A program made the position numbers and the translations under genes. Positions 1 to 8,807 of a stretch of DNA of 45,993 nt are shown here, piece by piece (position 1 is the first letter of the stretch; each line of letters starts with the position of its first letter). Below the pieces are notes generated by a model, which saw nothing but the letters and a program-made list of their open reading frames with translations, was not told the DNA's origin and ran no database searches. The DNA comes from Gelidibacter algens (GTDB taxonomy: Bacteria; Bacteroidota; Bacteroidia; Flavobacteriales; Flavobacteriaceae), in NCBI RefSeq assembly GCF_001678675.1, contig NZ_LZRN01000034.1, forward strand, positions 1 through 45,993, given 5' to 3'.

Positions 1-167
1 GAAACTAACCTCACGTTTTTCAATTAAAAATGAACTTTAAAAACAGGAATTAGAGCAACAAAAGATAAGGTGCTAAAAAGTGCATAGAGGATGTTGAAAA
101 AGATATTGAGATAGGCCCATTTTTTATACGGAATAAGAAACCGGTAAAACTTTTTTAAATACTCCAT
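1..167 (-). CDS. ABC exporter (MsbA-like), 5' end only, apparently frameshifted
   Basis: The reverse strand starts with ATG at 167, directly after the TAA of the phosphohexomutase (168-170), so the two genes are transcriptionally coupled. The reading begins MEYLKKFYRFLIPYKK and continues through a hydrophobic segment (NIFFNILYALFSTLSFVALI), which resembles the N-terminus of flavobacterial MsbA-type lipid/peptide exporters (first transmembrane helix). After 47 codons a TAA occurs at 24-26. A second frame stays open from there to the window edge (FLIEKREVSF), and one extra T in the T5 run at about 26-31 would join them. This could be a genuine frameshift or a sequence error. The window ends before the ATPase domain, so the family call rests on the N-terminus and on gene order. 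Confidence 0.5.
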
Positions 168-1895
168 TTAGATAAGGTTCATGTCTTTTACGATGGCGTT
201 AATTTTATGCTGCAGTTGGGCATCCACATTTGAAAATTGGTCAATAGAGGATAACGGTGCATTAACACTCATATAAAATTTTATTTTAGGCTCTGTACCG
301 CTTGGTCTCAGTGCTATTTTACTACCATCTTCGGTATAATAAATAATGACGTTTGATTTTGGGATACTGATCTCCTCTTCTGTATTGTTAATAAAGTTTT
401 TAGCTTTTGAAAGTTGGTAATCCTCAATGCGAGTCACTTTAGAACCGTTGATTTCCTTTAAGGGGTTCTCTCTGGCGTCAACCATCATTTTTTTGATTTC
501 TTGAGCGCCGTCCATCCCTTTCTTTGTGATCGACACCAAATGTTCCTTGTAAAGACCATGAGCCACATATAATTGTAGTAAAGTCTCAAAGAAGGAACTG
601 CCATCAGTTTTTGCCTGAGCAGCAATTTCGCAGGCCAGTAGGGTAGAGGTCACTGCATCTTTATCACGCACAAAATCGCCCACCATAAAACCAAAGCTTT
701 CTTCGCCACCACCAATAAAGTCGAGCTCAGGAAAATCCTTGATCATCTTGGCAATCCATTTAAATCCGGTCAAACCCTCTTTATATGCAACATTGTATGA
801 TTTTGTCAAGACTTCCACCATGGGTGTAGAAACAATAGTTGAGCCTACAAACTCATTGCCATCAATCTTACCTTGTTTTTTCCATTGTTTCAAAAGGAAG
901 TCAGTCATGACCACCATAGCTTGGTTGCCATTGAGGATGACCATTTCACCTTTCAAATTTCTAACGGCAACACCTAATCGGTCGCAATCAGGATCGGTAC
1001 CAATTACGATATCAGCGTTAACTTTTTCCGCAAGTTCCAAAGCCATCTTTAAGGCTTCCGGTTCTTCAGGATTGGGCGATTTTACGGTTGGGAAATCGCC
1101 ATTTGGAACCTCCTGTTCTTTAACGAGATGGACGTTTTTATAACCTGCACGTTTTAGTGTTTCAGGAACCGTTGTAATAGAAGTGCCATGAAGTGAGGTG
1201 AACACAACGGTCAAGTTGTCTTTGGCTTCCTGACTTGTAAAGTTTCCGTTTTTAACTGATGCGTTAATAAATGCCTCATCCACTTCTTTAGCAATCATAG
1301 TGATGAACTTATCTTTAGCTTCAAATTTGATTTCAGAATAATCCAAACTGTTTATTTTCTCCACAATTTCTGCATCCTGAGGCGGTACCAATTGTCCACC
1401 ATCTTGCCAATACACCTTATAACCATTGTATTCTGGAGGATTATGGGAGGCAGTTAATACAATACCACAATGGCAGTCCAAGTATCTTACTGAAAATGAT
1501 AGTTCTGGCGTGGTGCGTAAGTCTTCAAATAAAAAGACCTCAATGTCATTTGCTGAAAAGACATCAGCGACCACTTTAGCCAAGGACTTGCTATTATGGC
1601 GACAATCATAAGCTATCACCACTTTAGGCGTTTCATTTGGAAATTGCTCGTGCAAGTAATTGCTCAAGCCTTGAGTATTTCTTCCCAAAGTATATTTGTT
1701 GATACGGTTGGTGCCAACGCCCATAATACCGCGCATGCCACCGGTACCAAATTCTAGATCCTTATAAAATGCTTCCTGGATTTCTTTAGGTTGAAAAGCG
1801 ATACTGTCCTTAATCTTATTTTGGGTCTCCTCGTCAAAGGTTGGGGTTAACCAAGCATTGATGCGTTCTAAAATTTTTGGTTCAATGTGAATCAT
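168..1895 (-). CDS. Phospho-sugar mutase (phosphoglucomutase/phosphomannomutase family)
   Basis: Cytoplasmic enzyme interconverting hexose 1- and 6-phosphates, which feeds nucleotide-sugar and envelope polysaccharide synthesis. The 575-residue protein has all four alpha-D-phosphohexomutase signatures: the phosphoserine loop TASHNP (Ser150), the Mg-binding loop DPDCDR (301-306), the sugar-specificity loop GGEESFG (396-402) and the C-terminal phosphate loop [12 protein letters not shown] (about 530). The length fits the PgcA/PGM2-like subgroup usual in Bacteroidota. It lies in an operon downstream of a family-2 glycosyltransferase (80 bp gap) and abuts the following ABC exporter (stop and start adjacent). 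Sugar specificity (glucose or mannose) cannot be told from sequence. Confidence 0.95.
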   Translation of the reverse strand: MIHIEPKILERINAWLTPTFDEETQNKIKDSIAFQPKEIQEAFYKDLEFGTGGMRGIMGVGTNRINKYTLGRNTQGLSNYLHEQFPNETPKVVIAYDCRHNSKSLAKVVADVFSANDIEVFLFEDLRTTPELSFSVRYLDCHCGIVLTASHNPPEYNGYKVYWQDGGQLVPPQDAEIVEKINSLDYSEIKFEAKDKFITMIAKEVDEAFINASVKNGNFTSQEAKDNLTVVFTSLHGTSITTVPETLKRAGYKNVHLVKEQEVPNGDFPTVKSPNPEEPEALKMALELAEKVNADIVIGTDPDCDRLGVAVRNLKGEMVILNGNQAMVVMTDFLLKQWKKQGKIDGNEFVGSTIVSTPMVEVLTKSYNVAYKEGLTGFKWIAKMIKDFPELDFIGGGEESFGFMVGDFVRDKDAVTSTLLACEIAAQAKTDGSSFFETLLQLYVAHGLYKEHLVSITKKGMDGAQEIKKMMVDARENPLKEINGSKVTRIEDYQLSKAKNFINNTEEEISIPKSNVIIYYTEDGSKIALRPSGTEPKIKFYMSVNAPLSSIDQFSNVDAQLQHKINAIVKDMNLI

Positions 1896-1975
1896 GGCGT
1901 TGTGGTTATGAGTTATAGTACAAAAATAAACAATTCGACAACTGTTAACTTGATATGGGCTATTAATTTGATGGA

Positions 1976-2923
1976 TTAGAAGTTCACTTCATCATTGATG
2001 AGGTACCGTTTTTTGTCTTCTTTGTTACGTAAAATAATTTCACCCAAAAAACCAGCAATAAAAAACTGAGTTCCGATAATCATGGTAGATAGGGCAATAT
2101 AAAATTGTGGGCGTGCCGTTATAAGGCGCCCTGAAGTGTTTAAAAAGAGTTTGTCAATACCGAGATAAAGCGTAAATCCGAACCCAATAAATAACATGAT
2201 CACACCCAGCGCACCAAAGAGATGCATTGGCCGCCTTGCAAAACGCGAAATAAACCAAATGGTCAATAAATCCAGAAATCCGTGAATAAACCGGTTTATA
2301 CCATATTTTGTAGTCCCATATTTTCGAGCTTGATGGAGCACAACTTTTTCACCAATATTTGAGAACCCTGCATTTTTGGCCAACACAGGAATGTAACGGT
2401 GCATTTCACCATTGACATCTATATTTTTGACCACATCAAGATTGTAAGCTTTGAGTCCGCAGTTAAAATCATTCAATTTTACCCCAGAGGTTTGGCGTGC
2501 TGCCCAATTGAATAATTTGGAAGGTAAATTTTTTGAAATCACAGAATCATAGCGCTTTTTCTTCCATCCTGATACCAAGTCATAATGCTCATTGGCAATC
2601 ATTTGATAGAGTTCCGGGATTTCTTCTGGATTGTCCTGTAAGTCCGCATCCATGGTAATGACCACCTCACCTTTTGCTTTGTCAAATCCTGCGTGAAGCG
2701 CTTGGGATTTACCAAAATTCCGTAAAAAACGAATTCCTTTGACATTGCTATCCTTTTGGGATAACTGTTGAATCACATTCCATGAATCATCGGTACTGCC
2801 ATCATCAATAAAGATGATTTCATAAGAAAAATGATTGGATTGCATAACCTTTGCAATCCAATCATATAATTCAGTTAACGATTCCTGTTCGTTGAGTAGT
2901 GGTATGACTACTGATATATTCAT
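1976..2923 (-). CDS. Family 2 glycosyltransferase, DPM/GtrB-like, membrane-anchored
   Basis: Predicted to move a sugar from a nucleotide donor to a polyprenyl phosphate or related lipid on the inner face of the membrane. The N-terminal GT-A fold has DDGSTDDSW (40-48) and the metal-binding DADLQD (92-97). Two C-terminal hydrophobic helices follow (about residues 234-258 and 270-296), the arrangement of GtrB/ArnC-type undecaprenyl-phosphate glycosyltransferases. The 315-residue length is normal. It sits between a DUF4199 membrane protein (46 bp upstream) and the phosphohexomutase (80 bp downstream), all on the minus strand, which suggests one envelope operon. Donor and acceptor are not determinable. 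Confidence 0.92.
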   Translation of the reverse strand: MNISVVIPLLNEQESLTELYDWIAKVMQSNHFSYEIIFIDDGSTDDSWNVIQQLSQKDSNVKGIRFLRNFGKSQALHAGFDKAKGEVVITMDADLQDNPEEIPELYQMIANEHYDLVSGWKKKRYDSVISKNLPSKLFNWAARQTSGVKLNDFNCGLKAYNLDVVKNIDVNGEMHRYIPVLAKNAGFSNIGEKVVLHQARKYGTTKYGINRFIHGFLDLLTIWFISRFARRPMHLFGALGVIMLFIGFGFTLYLGIDKLFLNTSGRLITARPQFYIALSTMIIGTQFFIAGFLGEIILRNKEDKKRYLINDEVNF

Positions 2924-2969
2924 CTAAGTGAGTTCAATAGGTGATGTTTAAAAAAGTAGCGAAATTAAT

Positions 2970-3497
2970 TTAGCTCAATTTTGTTTCTTTTTTCATTATT
3001 AAACCGCCAATAAGAGCATAAATGAGACCAAAAAGAGCACTGAGTGCAATCCAAAAAGCACCCATAATCGCAGGGTTTGTAAACATTTCAACAAACTTCA
3101 TTCCCTGATCTACCATCTCTTGGGTCATATCAGGATTTTGTTCAAGCATATTGTCCCTAGCGACATCCTTCATTTGGTTCACAAAATCTGGATCAATGAT
3201 GTAATTAAATATTAAAGAATAAATTACGAAAACAATAGCACTTATAACACCAATTAATACACCAACTTTAAGTGCTTCACTTAAGGTCAGAAGGCTGGCA
3301 TTTCGTTTTTTGTACTGAGAAATAGCATAAAATATGACAACAGGAAAAATAATATAGTAGATTGCTGTAGGCCATTGCGCACCCTCCAAAGCTAACCCTG
3401 TCACATAGGCGATGACACTGATGACGACCATAACAAGGCCTAAAATCACGCCATAATTAATTGCAAATTTGCCTGGGGCAAGTTTTTGTGTTTCCAT
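2970..3497 (-). CDS. DUF4199 domain membrane protein
   Basis: Small integral membrane protein of unknown function, 175 residues. Hydrophobic segments lie at about 13-35, 43-62, 78-101 and 145-170, giving four predicted helices, with a polar stretch between the third and fourth rich in D/N/M/Q. The pattern and gene neighbourhood (directly before a DPM-like glycosyltransferase) match the DUF4199 family of Bacteroidota. It is the first gene of the operon, and a TAnnTTTG promoter box lies 39 bp upstream. A role supporting the glycosyltransferase is inference from linkage only. Confidence 0.8.
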   Translation of the reverse strand: METQKLAPGKFAINYGVILGLVMVVISVIAYVTGLALEGAQWPTAIYYIIFPVVIFYAISQYKKRNASLLTLSEALKVGVLIGVISAIVFVIYSLIFNYIIDPDFVNQMKDVARDNMLEQNPDMTQEMVDQGMKFVEMFTNPAIMGAFWIALSALFGLIYALIGGLIMKKETKLS

Positions 3498-3535
3498 AAT
3501 AGTTGGTTTAATTAGTTTATTTGTTAGTTAGTAAG

Positions 3536-3543
3536 CAAATATA
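3536..3543 (-). promoter_or_regulatory. Possible -7 box for the DUF4199-glycosyltransferase operon
   Basis: On the reverse strand this reads TATATTTG, an exact match to the Bacteroidota -7 consensus TAnnTTTG, 39 bp before the DUF4199 ATG. No convincing -33 TTTG lies at about 19 bp spacing, so the call is tentative. Confidence 0.45.
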
Positions 3544-3690
3544 GGAAAACGTTACAATTTATTAAGACATAAGTGTGAATCTCATTTTAAAGACATCGAA
3601 AATTCGTCCTTTATAATTATTAATTTGAGCACTGCATATTCGATAAAACTTTTGACTTACAATTAAATGAGAAAAATAAAACCAAATGTA

Positions 3691-3720
3691 TTGCACAAAT
3701 GGAAAAAATACTTAAATTTG
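3691..3720 (+). promoter_or_regulatory. Promoter of rpmE (L31)
   Basis: TTG at 3691-3693 and TAAATTTG at 3713-3720 are separated by 19 bp, matching the Bacteroidota sigma-ABfr pattern (-33 TTTG, -7 TAnnTTTG). The L31 start codon follows 37 bp downstream. Confidence 0.7.
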
Positions 3721-3757
3721 CACTTCTAAAAATTGAACGTTATTAAAGTATTTAGAG

Positions 3758-4009
3758 ATGAAAAAAGGTATACATCCAGAAAATTATAGACTAGTAGCAT
3801 TTAAAGATATGTCCAATGAAGACGTGTTTTTAACAAAATCTACAGCAGATACAAATGAAACGATTGACGTTGACGGTGTTGAGTATCCACTTGTAAAGAT
3901 GGAGATTTCAAGATCATCTCACCCGTTTTATACTGGTAAATCGAAGTTGGTAGATACGGCTGGTCGTATTGATAAATTTAAAAATAAATACGCTAAATTT
4001 AATAAATAA
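3758..4009 (+). CDS. rpmE: 50S ribosomal protein L31, type B
   Basis: Structural protein of the large ribosomal subunit. The 83-residue sequence starts [20 protein letters not shown] and contains [22 protein letters not shown], the standard L31 core. It has no CxxC zinc motifs and carries the internal insertion of the type B (YkgM/L31-2) form. In many bacteria type B L31 is the zinc-independent paralogue induced by zinc starvation, but in Flavobacteriia it is often the only form; the window cannot show which holds here. It is monocistronic, with a clear promoter upstream and a strong terminator downstream. Confidence 0.97.
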   Translation: MKKGIHPENYRLVAFKDMSNEDVFLTKSTADTNETIDVDGVEYPLVKMEISRSSHPFYTGKSKLVDTAGRIDKFKNKYAKFNK

Positions 4010-4028
4010 TTTAGTGTCCAAGATATTG

Positions 4029-4061
4029 AAAGCCTTCAGAATTGTCTGAAGGCTTTTTTTG
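4029..4061 (+). terminator. Rho-independent terminator of rpmE
   Basis: A perfect 12-bp stem (4029-4040 pairing with 4045-4056) closes an ATTG loop and runs into a T-tract. It starts 20 bp after the L31 stop codon. Confidence 0.92.
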
Positions 4062-4128
4062 TTTTCTAGAAATAACTTATTTTTGGATCGATAATTTGAG
4101 TTATAGTTAGGAGAAACCTTCTAGCTAT

Positions 4129-4149
4129 TAACTTGTAACTTCTAACTTC
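4129..4149 (+). repeat. Heptamer tandem repeat, 3 units (TAACTTG, TAACTTC, TAACTTC)
   Basis: Three uninterrupted 7-bp units end three bases before the ATG of the GlmU-like gene. It is the smallest of four period-7 arrays in the window and does not share the GTCNNNN form of the other three. Confidence 0.65.
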
Positions 4150-4152
4150 AGT

Positions 4153-5328
4153 ATGAACTACATTCTTTTCGACGGTCCCTCTAGAAATAATCTTCTCCCC
4201 TTCACCTATACGCGACCGGTTGCCGATATTAGAATTGGAATTTTAACCATTCGTGAAAAATGGGAAATTCATCTGGGTTGCACCACCACAACCATTACTG
4301 AAGATTATCTTTCTGAAAAGTTCCCAATGGTAGAAATGGACGAGAATGTCATGATCAATGCGTCCTATTTGCCTACTATTGAATTGGTAGAACTTGTAAT
4401 GAATTTGGGAGAGAACCAAGCTATTTTTAAAGATGAAGATGTCATTGCATTTTTTACTAAAGACGCCCAAAAAGATATCGATTTTAATGCTTTTGAAGCG
4501 ATTGAATATCACGGGAATGCCCTTAAATTAGAACACACTTGGGATATTTTCACGAAAAATGGAGAGGCGATTCAAGAAGATTTTGATTTAGTTACAAAAG
4601 GAAGGACGTCACAGCCCATTCCGTCCAGCAACAATATCATAGCAGCCCATAACATTTTCTTGGAGGAGGACGCAATTTTAGAATTTGCGACGCTTAATGC
4701 CAGCAATGGCCCAATTTATATTGGTAAAGATGCCGAAGTTATGGAAGGTGCTATGATTAGAGGACCTTTTGCTATTTGTGAGCATTCGGTAGTCAAAATG
4801 GGTGCTAAGATTTATGGACCCACCACCGTTGGACCATATTGTAAGATAGGAGGTGAGGTCACCAATTCCGTACTTTTTGCTTATAGCAATAAGGGGCACG
4901 AAGGGTATTTGGGCAACTCCGTTATTGGAGAATGGTGCAATTTGGGTGCAGATACCAACAATTCCAATCTCAAAAATAATTATGCCGAGGTAAGGATTTG
5001 GGAGTATACTACTGAAAGTTTTGCGCGTACCGGGCTGCAGTTTTGTGGACTTATGATGGCCGATCATAGTAAATGCGGCATCAATACTATGTTCAACACG
5101 GGTACGGTCGTGGGCGTGAGTGCCAATATCTTTGGAAGCGGTTTTCCGCGTAATTTCATACCTAGCTTTAGTTGGGGAGGACCTGGAGGATTTACAACAT
5201 ATTTGACTAAAAAAGCATTTGAAGCAACAGCGGTTGTGATGTCCAGACGTCAATTGGAGTTTACAGAGATAGACAAAGCAATCTTGGAACACATTTTTGA
5301 GATCAGTAAAAAGTTTAGAAGAGATTAA
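4153..5328 (+). CDS. GlmU-like sugar nucleotidyltransferase / left-handed beta-helix protein
   Basis: The 391-residue protein has a divergent N-terminal nucleotidyltransferase-like domain (MNYILFDGPSRNNLLPFTYT; about 1-180) and a C-terminal hexapeptide left-handed beta-helix (about 185-340; repeats such as IYIGKDAEVMEGAMIRG and MGAKIYGPTTVGPYCKIGG). It matches the Bacteroidota family often annotated as an alternative GlmU or glucose-1-phosphate thymidylyltransferase, proposed to make UDP-GlcNAc for peptidoglycan and LPS. The canonical LAAGxGTRM signature is replaced by LFDGPSRNNLLPFT, so catalysis by the usual loop is not shown directly. The start is immediately preceded by a 7-bp repeat. It is probably monocistronic. 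Confidence 0.85.
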   Translation: MNYILFDGPSRNNLLPFTYTRPVADIRIGILTIREKWEIHLGCTTTTITEDYLSEKFPMVEMDENVMINASYLPTIELVELVMNLGENQAIFKDEDVIAFFTKDAQKDIDFNAFEAIEYHGNALKLEHTWDIFTKNGEAIQEDFDLVTKGRTSQPIPSSNNIIAAHNIFLEEDAILEFATLNASNGPIYIGKDAEVMEGAMIRGPFAICEHSVVKMGAKIYGPTTVGPYCKIGGEVTNSVLFAYSNKGHEGYLGNSVIGEWCNLGADTNNSNLKNNYAEVRIWEYTTESFARTGLQFCGLMMADHSKCGINTMFNTGTVVGVSANIFGSGFPRNFIPSFSWGGPGGFTTYLTKKAFEATAVVMSRRQLEFTEIDKAILEHIFEISKKFRRD

Positions 5329-5439
5329 GATTTAAATTCCAAACTACTAAATTTTGGTTCACACTTCTTTTTAGTGCTCTTAAAATTATAAATTCTTCTC
5401 AGTAGTACCCGATATTGGTAGTATTTTCAAACATTTACG

Positions 5440-5447
5440 TAACTTTG
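5440..5447 (+). promoter_or_regulatory. Possible -7 box upstream of mtaB
   Basis: TAACTTTG matches TAnnTTTG. A TTG at 5415-5417 lies 22 bp upstream, slightly further than the usual 19. It would give a leader of roughly 95 nt before mtaB. Confidence 0.45.
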
Positions 5448-5550
5448 CCCTTCCCATTCCAATAACAAAGTAAAAATCAATTTTACTTATAAAATTGCTG
5501 CTGATTTTCTTTAAAATAAGCTGCTGTTTTTAGGAAATGAAGACTGTATT

Positions 5551-6891
5551 ATGAAAAAGAAAGTAGCATTTTATACCTTAGGTTGTAAACTGAATTTTTC
5601 AGAGACTTCCACCATTGCCAGAAGTTTTACCAATGAAGGTTTTGATCGTGTAGAGTTTAATGAAGTAGCAGACATTTATGTGATAAACACCTGCTCTGTT
5701 ACAGATAATGCTGATAAGCGCTTTAAATCTATCGTAAAACAAGCACAAAAGGTCAATCCAGATGCTTTTGTGGCCGCTGTTGGCTGTTATGCACAATTGA
5801 AGCCTCAAGAATTGGCGGATGTAAATGGTGTTGACTTGGTACTTGGTGCTACAGAGAAATTCAATTTGACTAGCTATATTAATGAGTTGATCAATAATCC
5901 TGTGCGTAATAGAGGTACAGGTGAAGTGCATTCTTGTGAGATTGAAGACGCTGATTTTTATGTAGGGAGTTATTCCATTGGTGATAGAACTCGTGCATTT
6001 TTAAAGGTTCAGGACGGTTGCGATTATAAATGTACTTATTGTACGATTCCATTGGCCCGTGGTATTTCGCGTAGTGACACGATGGAAAGCGTGATTAATA
6101 ATGCAAAAGAAATTGCCGCTCAAAACATCAAAGAAATTGTGTTGACGGGGGTCAATATTGGCGATTATGGCAAAGGAGAATTCGGCAATAAGAAGCACGA
6201 ACACACCTTTTTGGATCTGGTTACAGAATTGGATAAAGTAGAAGGTATTGAACGCTTGCGCATCTCATCCATAGAGCCCAACTTGCTCAAAAATGAGACA
6301 ATTGACCTAGTTTCAAGATCGAGAGCATTTGTGCCTCATTTCCATATTCCATTACAGAGTGGCAGTAACGACATTCTCAAAAAAATGAAACGTCGTTATA
6401 TGAAAGAACTTTATATAGATCGTGTTTCAAAAATAAAAGAAGTCATGCCGCATGCCTGCATTGGTGTGGACGTTATTGTTGGTTTCCCTTCAGAGACCGA
6501 TGTTCATTTTTTAGAAACCTATAACTTCTTAAACGCGCTTGATATTTCCTATTTGCATGTCTTTACCTATTCTGAGCGTGATCATACTGAAGCTGCAGTT
6601 ATGGAAGGTGTGGTGCCAAAAAAGGTTAGGGCAAAACGCAGTAAAATGTTGAGAGGACTCTCTGCTAAAAAACGTCGTGCATTTTATGAAAGCCAATTGG
6701 GAAGTACGCGGACTGTTTTGTTTGAAAGTGAAAATAAGGCTGGCTATATTCATGGATTTACTGAGAACTACGTCAAAGTAAAAACACCATGGAATCCAGA
6801 TTTGGTGAATACGTTGCATGACATTGAACTTACTAAAATTGATGATGATGGTATTGTGAGATTTGAATTTGTAGGTGTATTACTGCGCTAA
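5551..6891 (+). CDS. mtaB: tRNA t6A37 methylthiotransferase MtaB
   Basis: Radical-SAM enzyme that converts t6A37 to ms2t6A in ANN-decoding tRNAs. The 446-residue protein has the UPF0004 N-terminal domain with three cluster cysteines (Cys12 in TLGCKLNFSE, Cys48 in INTCSVTDNADKR, Cys79 in VGCYAQL) and the radical-SAM CxxxCxxC motif (Cys157, Cys161, Cys164 in CDYKCTYC). A C-terminal TRAM-like region follows from about residue 375. The KLNFSE/CSVT signature distinguishes MtaB from MiaB and RimO. It uses the ATG at 5551 and stands alone on the plus strand. Confidence 0.96.
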   Translation: MKKKVAFYTLGCKLNFSETSTIARSFTNEGFDRVEFNEVADIYVINTCSVTDNADKRFKSIVKQAQKVNPDAFVAAVGCYAQLKPQELADVNGVDLVLGATEKFNLTSYINELINNPVRNRGTGEVHSCEIEDADFYVGSYSIGDRTRAFLKVQDGCDYKCTYCTIPLARGISRSDTMESVINNAKEIAAQNIKEIVLTGVNIGDYGKGEFGNKKHEHTFLDLVTELDKVEGIERLRISSIEPNLLKNETIDLVSRSRAFVPHFHIPLQSGSNDILKKMKRRYMKELYIDRVSKIKEVMPHACIGVDVIVGFPSETDVHFLETYNFLNALDISYLHVFTYSERDHTEAAVMEGVVPKKVRAKRSKMLRGLSAKKRRAFYESQLGSTRTVLFESENKAGYIHGFTENYVKVKTPWNPDLVNTLHDIELTKIDDDGIVRFEFVGVLLR

Positions 6892-7014
6892 ATTACATAT
6901 AATGAATTATAATCTGTTTTTCATCTGACTTTTTGGCTATTTGACCTATTTTTTTTAGAAGACGATACGTTATCTATAATTTTGAGGTTGTTCCTTATCT
7001 AACTAAGATTATTA

Positions 7015-7521
7015 ATGAAAAAATCATTGTGCCTGCTTTTTCTTTCTGTTTGTTTTTTTGTCTGTTCAGCCTGTTCAAAGGACGATGTCAAAAACCCAAT
7101 TATCGGGAACTGGAAATTAACAGCATGGTCCATTGAGATTCCTTTCAACTTAAATAATGATGCCACATTTAGCACTAATCTTTTGGATGAAACGACTTGT
7201 GAAGTTAATGAGATTTTGAGGTTTGATACAAATGGGCTGGTGACTTCCAATGATACGTTCAACCCTGAACTTAAAGTCCGCTTGAAGGATGGCACTTCTG
7301 ATGTTTATATGATAACAGAAACCTGTGCCGAGGGTGCTATTGGTTTTGCAACTGAATACAATCAAGTCAATGATCAAAGTATTGGCTTTAATGGAGTGGT
7401 TGCAGTGGTGACGGGAACAAAGTTGACCGTAGTGTATGAAGGTGCTATTAAAGTTTATAATGAAGCACTAACAGAAATTATAGCTAAAAAGGACTTGACG
7501 TTGGTTTATGAGAAAAAATAA
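7015..7521 (+). CDS. Lipocalin-like lipoprotein
   Basis: Predicted outer-membrane or periplasmic lipoprotein of 168 residues. The N-terminus has a Lys-Lys start, a hydrophobic core and a lipobox (FVCSAC, Cys20) followed by SKDD, a common Bacteroidota lipoprotein start. The mature part begins with NPIIGNWKLTAWSI, the G-x-W motif of lipocalin-like domains, and continues as beta-rich sequence with Cys residues that could pair (CEVNE, ETCAEG). Ligand and function are unknown. It is followed by a hairpin terminator shared with the convergent GNAT-like gene. Confidence 0.75.
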   Translation: MKKSLCLLFLSVCFFVCSACSKDDVKNPIIGNWKLTAWSIEIPFNLNNDATFSTNLLDETTCEVNEILRFDTNGLVTSNDTFNPELKVRLKDGTSDVYMITETCAEGAIGFATEYNQVNDQSIGFNGVVAVVTGTKLTVVYEGAIKVYNEALTEIIAKKDLTLVYEKK

Positions 7522-7542
7522 GCCACACTAAACATAAAAAAT

Positions 7543-7571
7543 TATCCAAAGTTAGCTTTGGATATTTTTTT
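7543..7571 (+). terminator. Terminator after lipocalin-like gene
   Basis: A 9-bp stem (7543-7551 with 7556-7564), loop TTAG, then a T7 tract. It lies between convergent genes and may also serve the minus-strand gene ending at 7585. Confidence 0.85.
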
Positions 7572-7584
7572 AGTCAATCAAAAA

Positions 7585-7881
7585 TTATATTCTGATTCCC
7601 ACAGGAAGCATCTTTTTATACTTTCTGTTTCTCCTTATAAACTTAGCTATTTCAGGACTGGTAGGAACAACACTAATGTTACGTTCAGAGATATTTTCAA
7701 ACACTAAGGTTAAAAAATCATTCTCAAATTCTTCAGAGGTAATGCCTTCAGGGATTACCAATTTAGTTAAGAAAATCTTACGATCTTGGAGTGAATACTC
7801 AATTTTAGCCATGTCGTCTTCAACTTTAAGCTCAAATTGACGTAAGAAGTCATTGTCAACTAATTCTGCTGCATCAATCAT
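7585..7881 (-). CDS. GNAT-like protein (YjdJ type), acetyl-CoA loop not conserved
   Basis: A 98-residue protein with the layout of the short YjdJ/Gtn-type GNAT family (PF14542-like): strands around AKIEYSLQDRKIFLTKLVIP, then a helix, then SVVPTSPEIAKFIRRNRKY, equivalent to the family's C-terminal VxPxCPFVAxYIRRHPEY. The acetyl-CoA pyrophosphate loop (R/Q-x-x-G-x-G), expected after the VIP strand, is replaced by EGITSEEFEND (about 45-55), and the conserved Cys in the CPF motif is Ser. It may therefore be a non-catalytic homologue. It is monocistronic. A reverse-strand TAAATTTG box at 7952-7959 could be its promoter. The family call rests on motif resemblance. Confidence 0.6.
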   Translation of the reverse strand: MIDAAELVDNDFLRQFELKVEDDMAKIEYSLQDRKIFLTKLVIPEGITSEEFENDFLTLVFENISERNISVVPTSPEIAKFIRRNRKYKKMLPVGIRI

Positions 7882-8095
7882 ATTAATATATTTAATTTAT
7901 TTCAACGGTTGGAAGGGTGCGGTGACTACATTTTTATATAGCTTTGTGCGACAAATTTACGAAAAATTACTATAGCATTCGGTTTATGGACTGTTAAATA
8001 CTTAGGAAATAAACCTTTACGGCCGCTATAGAAACTCATGATTTTGCTGTGTTATAAGGGCATTAATGTTTTTAGTCATAATTTGAAAATAGCAA

Positions 8096-8764
8096 ATGGA
8101 ACAAGATATTATACCAATATATCTCATGCCAGGAATGGCCGCAAAGCCGACAATTTTTGAACGCATCAGGTTGCCTGAAGATCAATTTAAAATCTACTGG
8201 TTGGAATGGATGATCCCAGAAACCAATGAAAGTTTCGAGCACTATGCAAAACGGATGATCGAAAAGATTACACATGAAAATCCAGTGCTTTTGGGCGTGT
8301 CATTTGGTGGGGTATTGGTACAGGAAATGAGTAAACATATGAAGGTCAGGAAACTCATTGTGGTAAGCAGTATCAAATCTCGTCATGAACTTCCTAAACG
8401 GATGAAGGTTGCTAAGTTTATGAAGGCTTATAAGTTTGCGCCCACACAATTGCTTTCCAATTTAGACGTTCTTAAAAAATACGCTTTCAATGATACCATT
8501 GCCAAACGCATCGATCTTTACAAAACCTATCTTGCCGTAAATGATAAACGCTATCTGGATTGGGCATTGAAAGAAATGTTGCTTTGGGACCAAGAAAAAC
8601 CTATTGCTGATACCATTTATATTCACGGGGATAATGATGCCATTTTCACCAATTCCTGTCAAGGAAACTGTGTTGTGGTAAAAGGAGGCACACATATTAT
8701 GATCGTTACAAAATACAAGTGGTTTAATAAAAACCTCCCAGCTTTAATAGCAGGATCAAATTGA
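8096..8764 (+). CDS. Alpha/beta hydrolase
   Basis: A cytoplasmic serine hydrolase of 222 residues, with no signal peptide. The nucleophile elbow is GVSFGG (Ser69). IYIHGDNDAIF supplies the acid (Asp) and KGGTHIMIV the histidine, so the triad order is standard. The N-terminal YLMPGMAAKPTIF resembles the oxyanion-hole strand. The sequence is close to small Bacteroidota hydrolases of unknown substrate. The lytic transglycosylase gene follows after 43 bp in the same direction and may be co-transcribed. Confidence 0.85.
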   Translation: MEQDIIPIYLMPGMAAKPTIFERIRLPEDQFKIYWLEWMIPETNESFEHYAKRMIEKITHENPVLLGVSFGGVLVQEMSKHMKVRKLIVVSSIKSRHELPKRMKVAKFMKAYKFAPTQLLSNLDVLKKYAFNDTIAKRIDLYKTYLAVNDKRYLDWALKEMLLWDQEKPIADTIYIHGDNDAIFTNSCQGNCVVVKGGTHIMIVTKYKWFNKNLPALIAGSN

Positions 8765-8807
8765 ATACTATTCAATTATTTTTTTACATTTATAAAAAAT
8801 TCAGAAA

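Noticed and set aside
4678-5292. 204-residue antisense ORF within the GlmU-like gene
   Set aside because: It is a shadow of the beta-helix coding frame, with unnatural composition and no motif.
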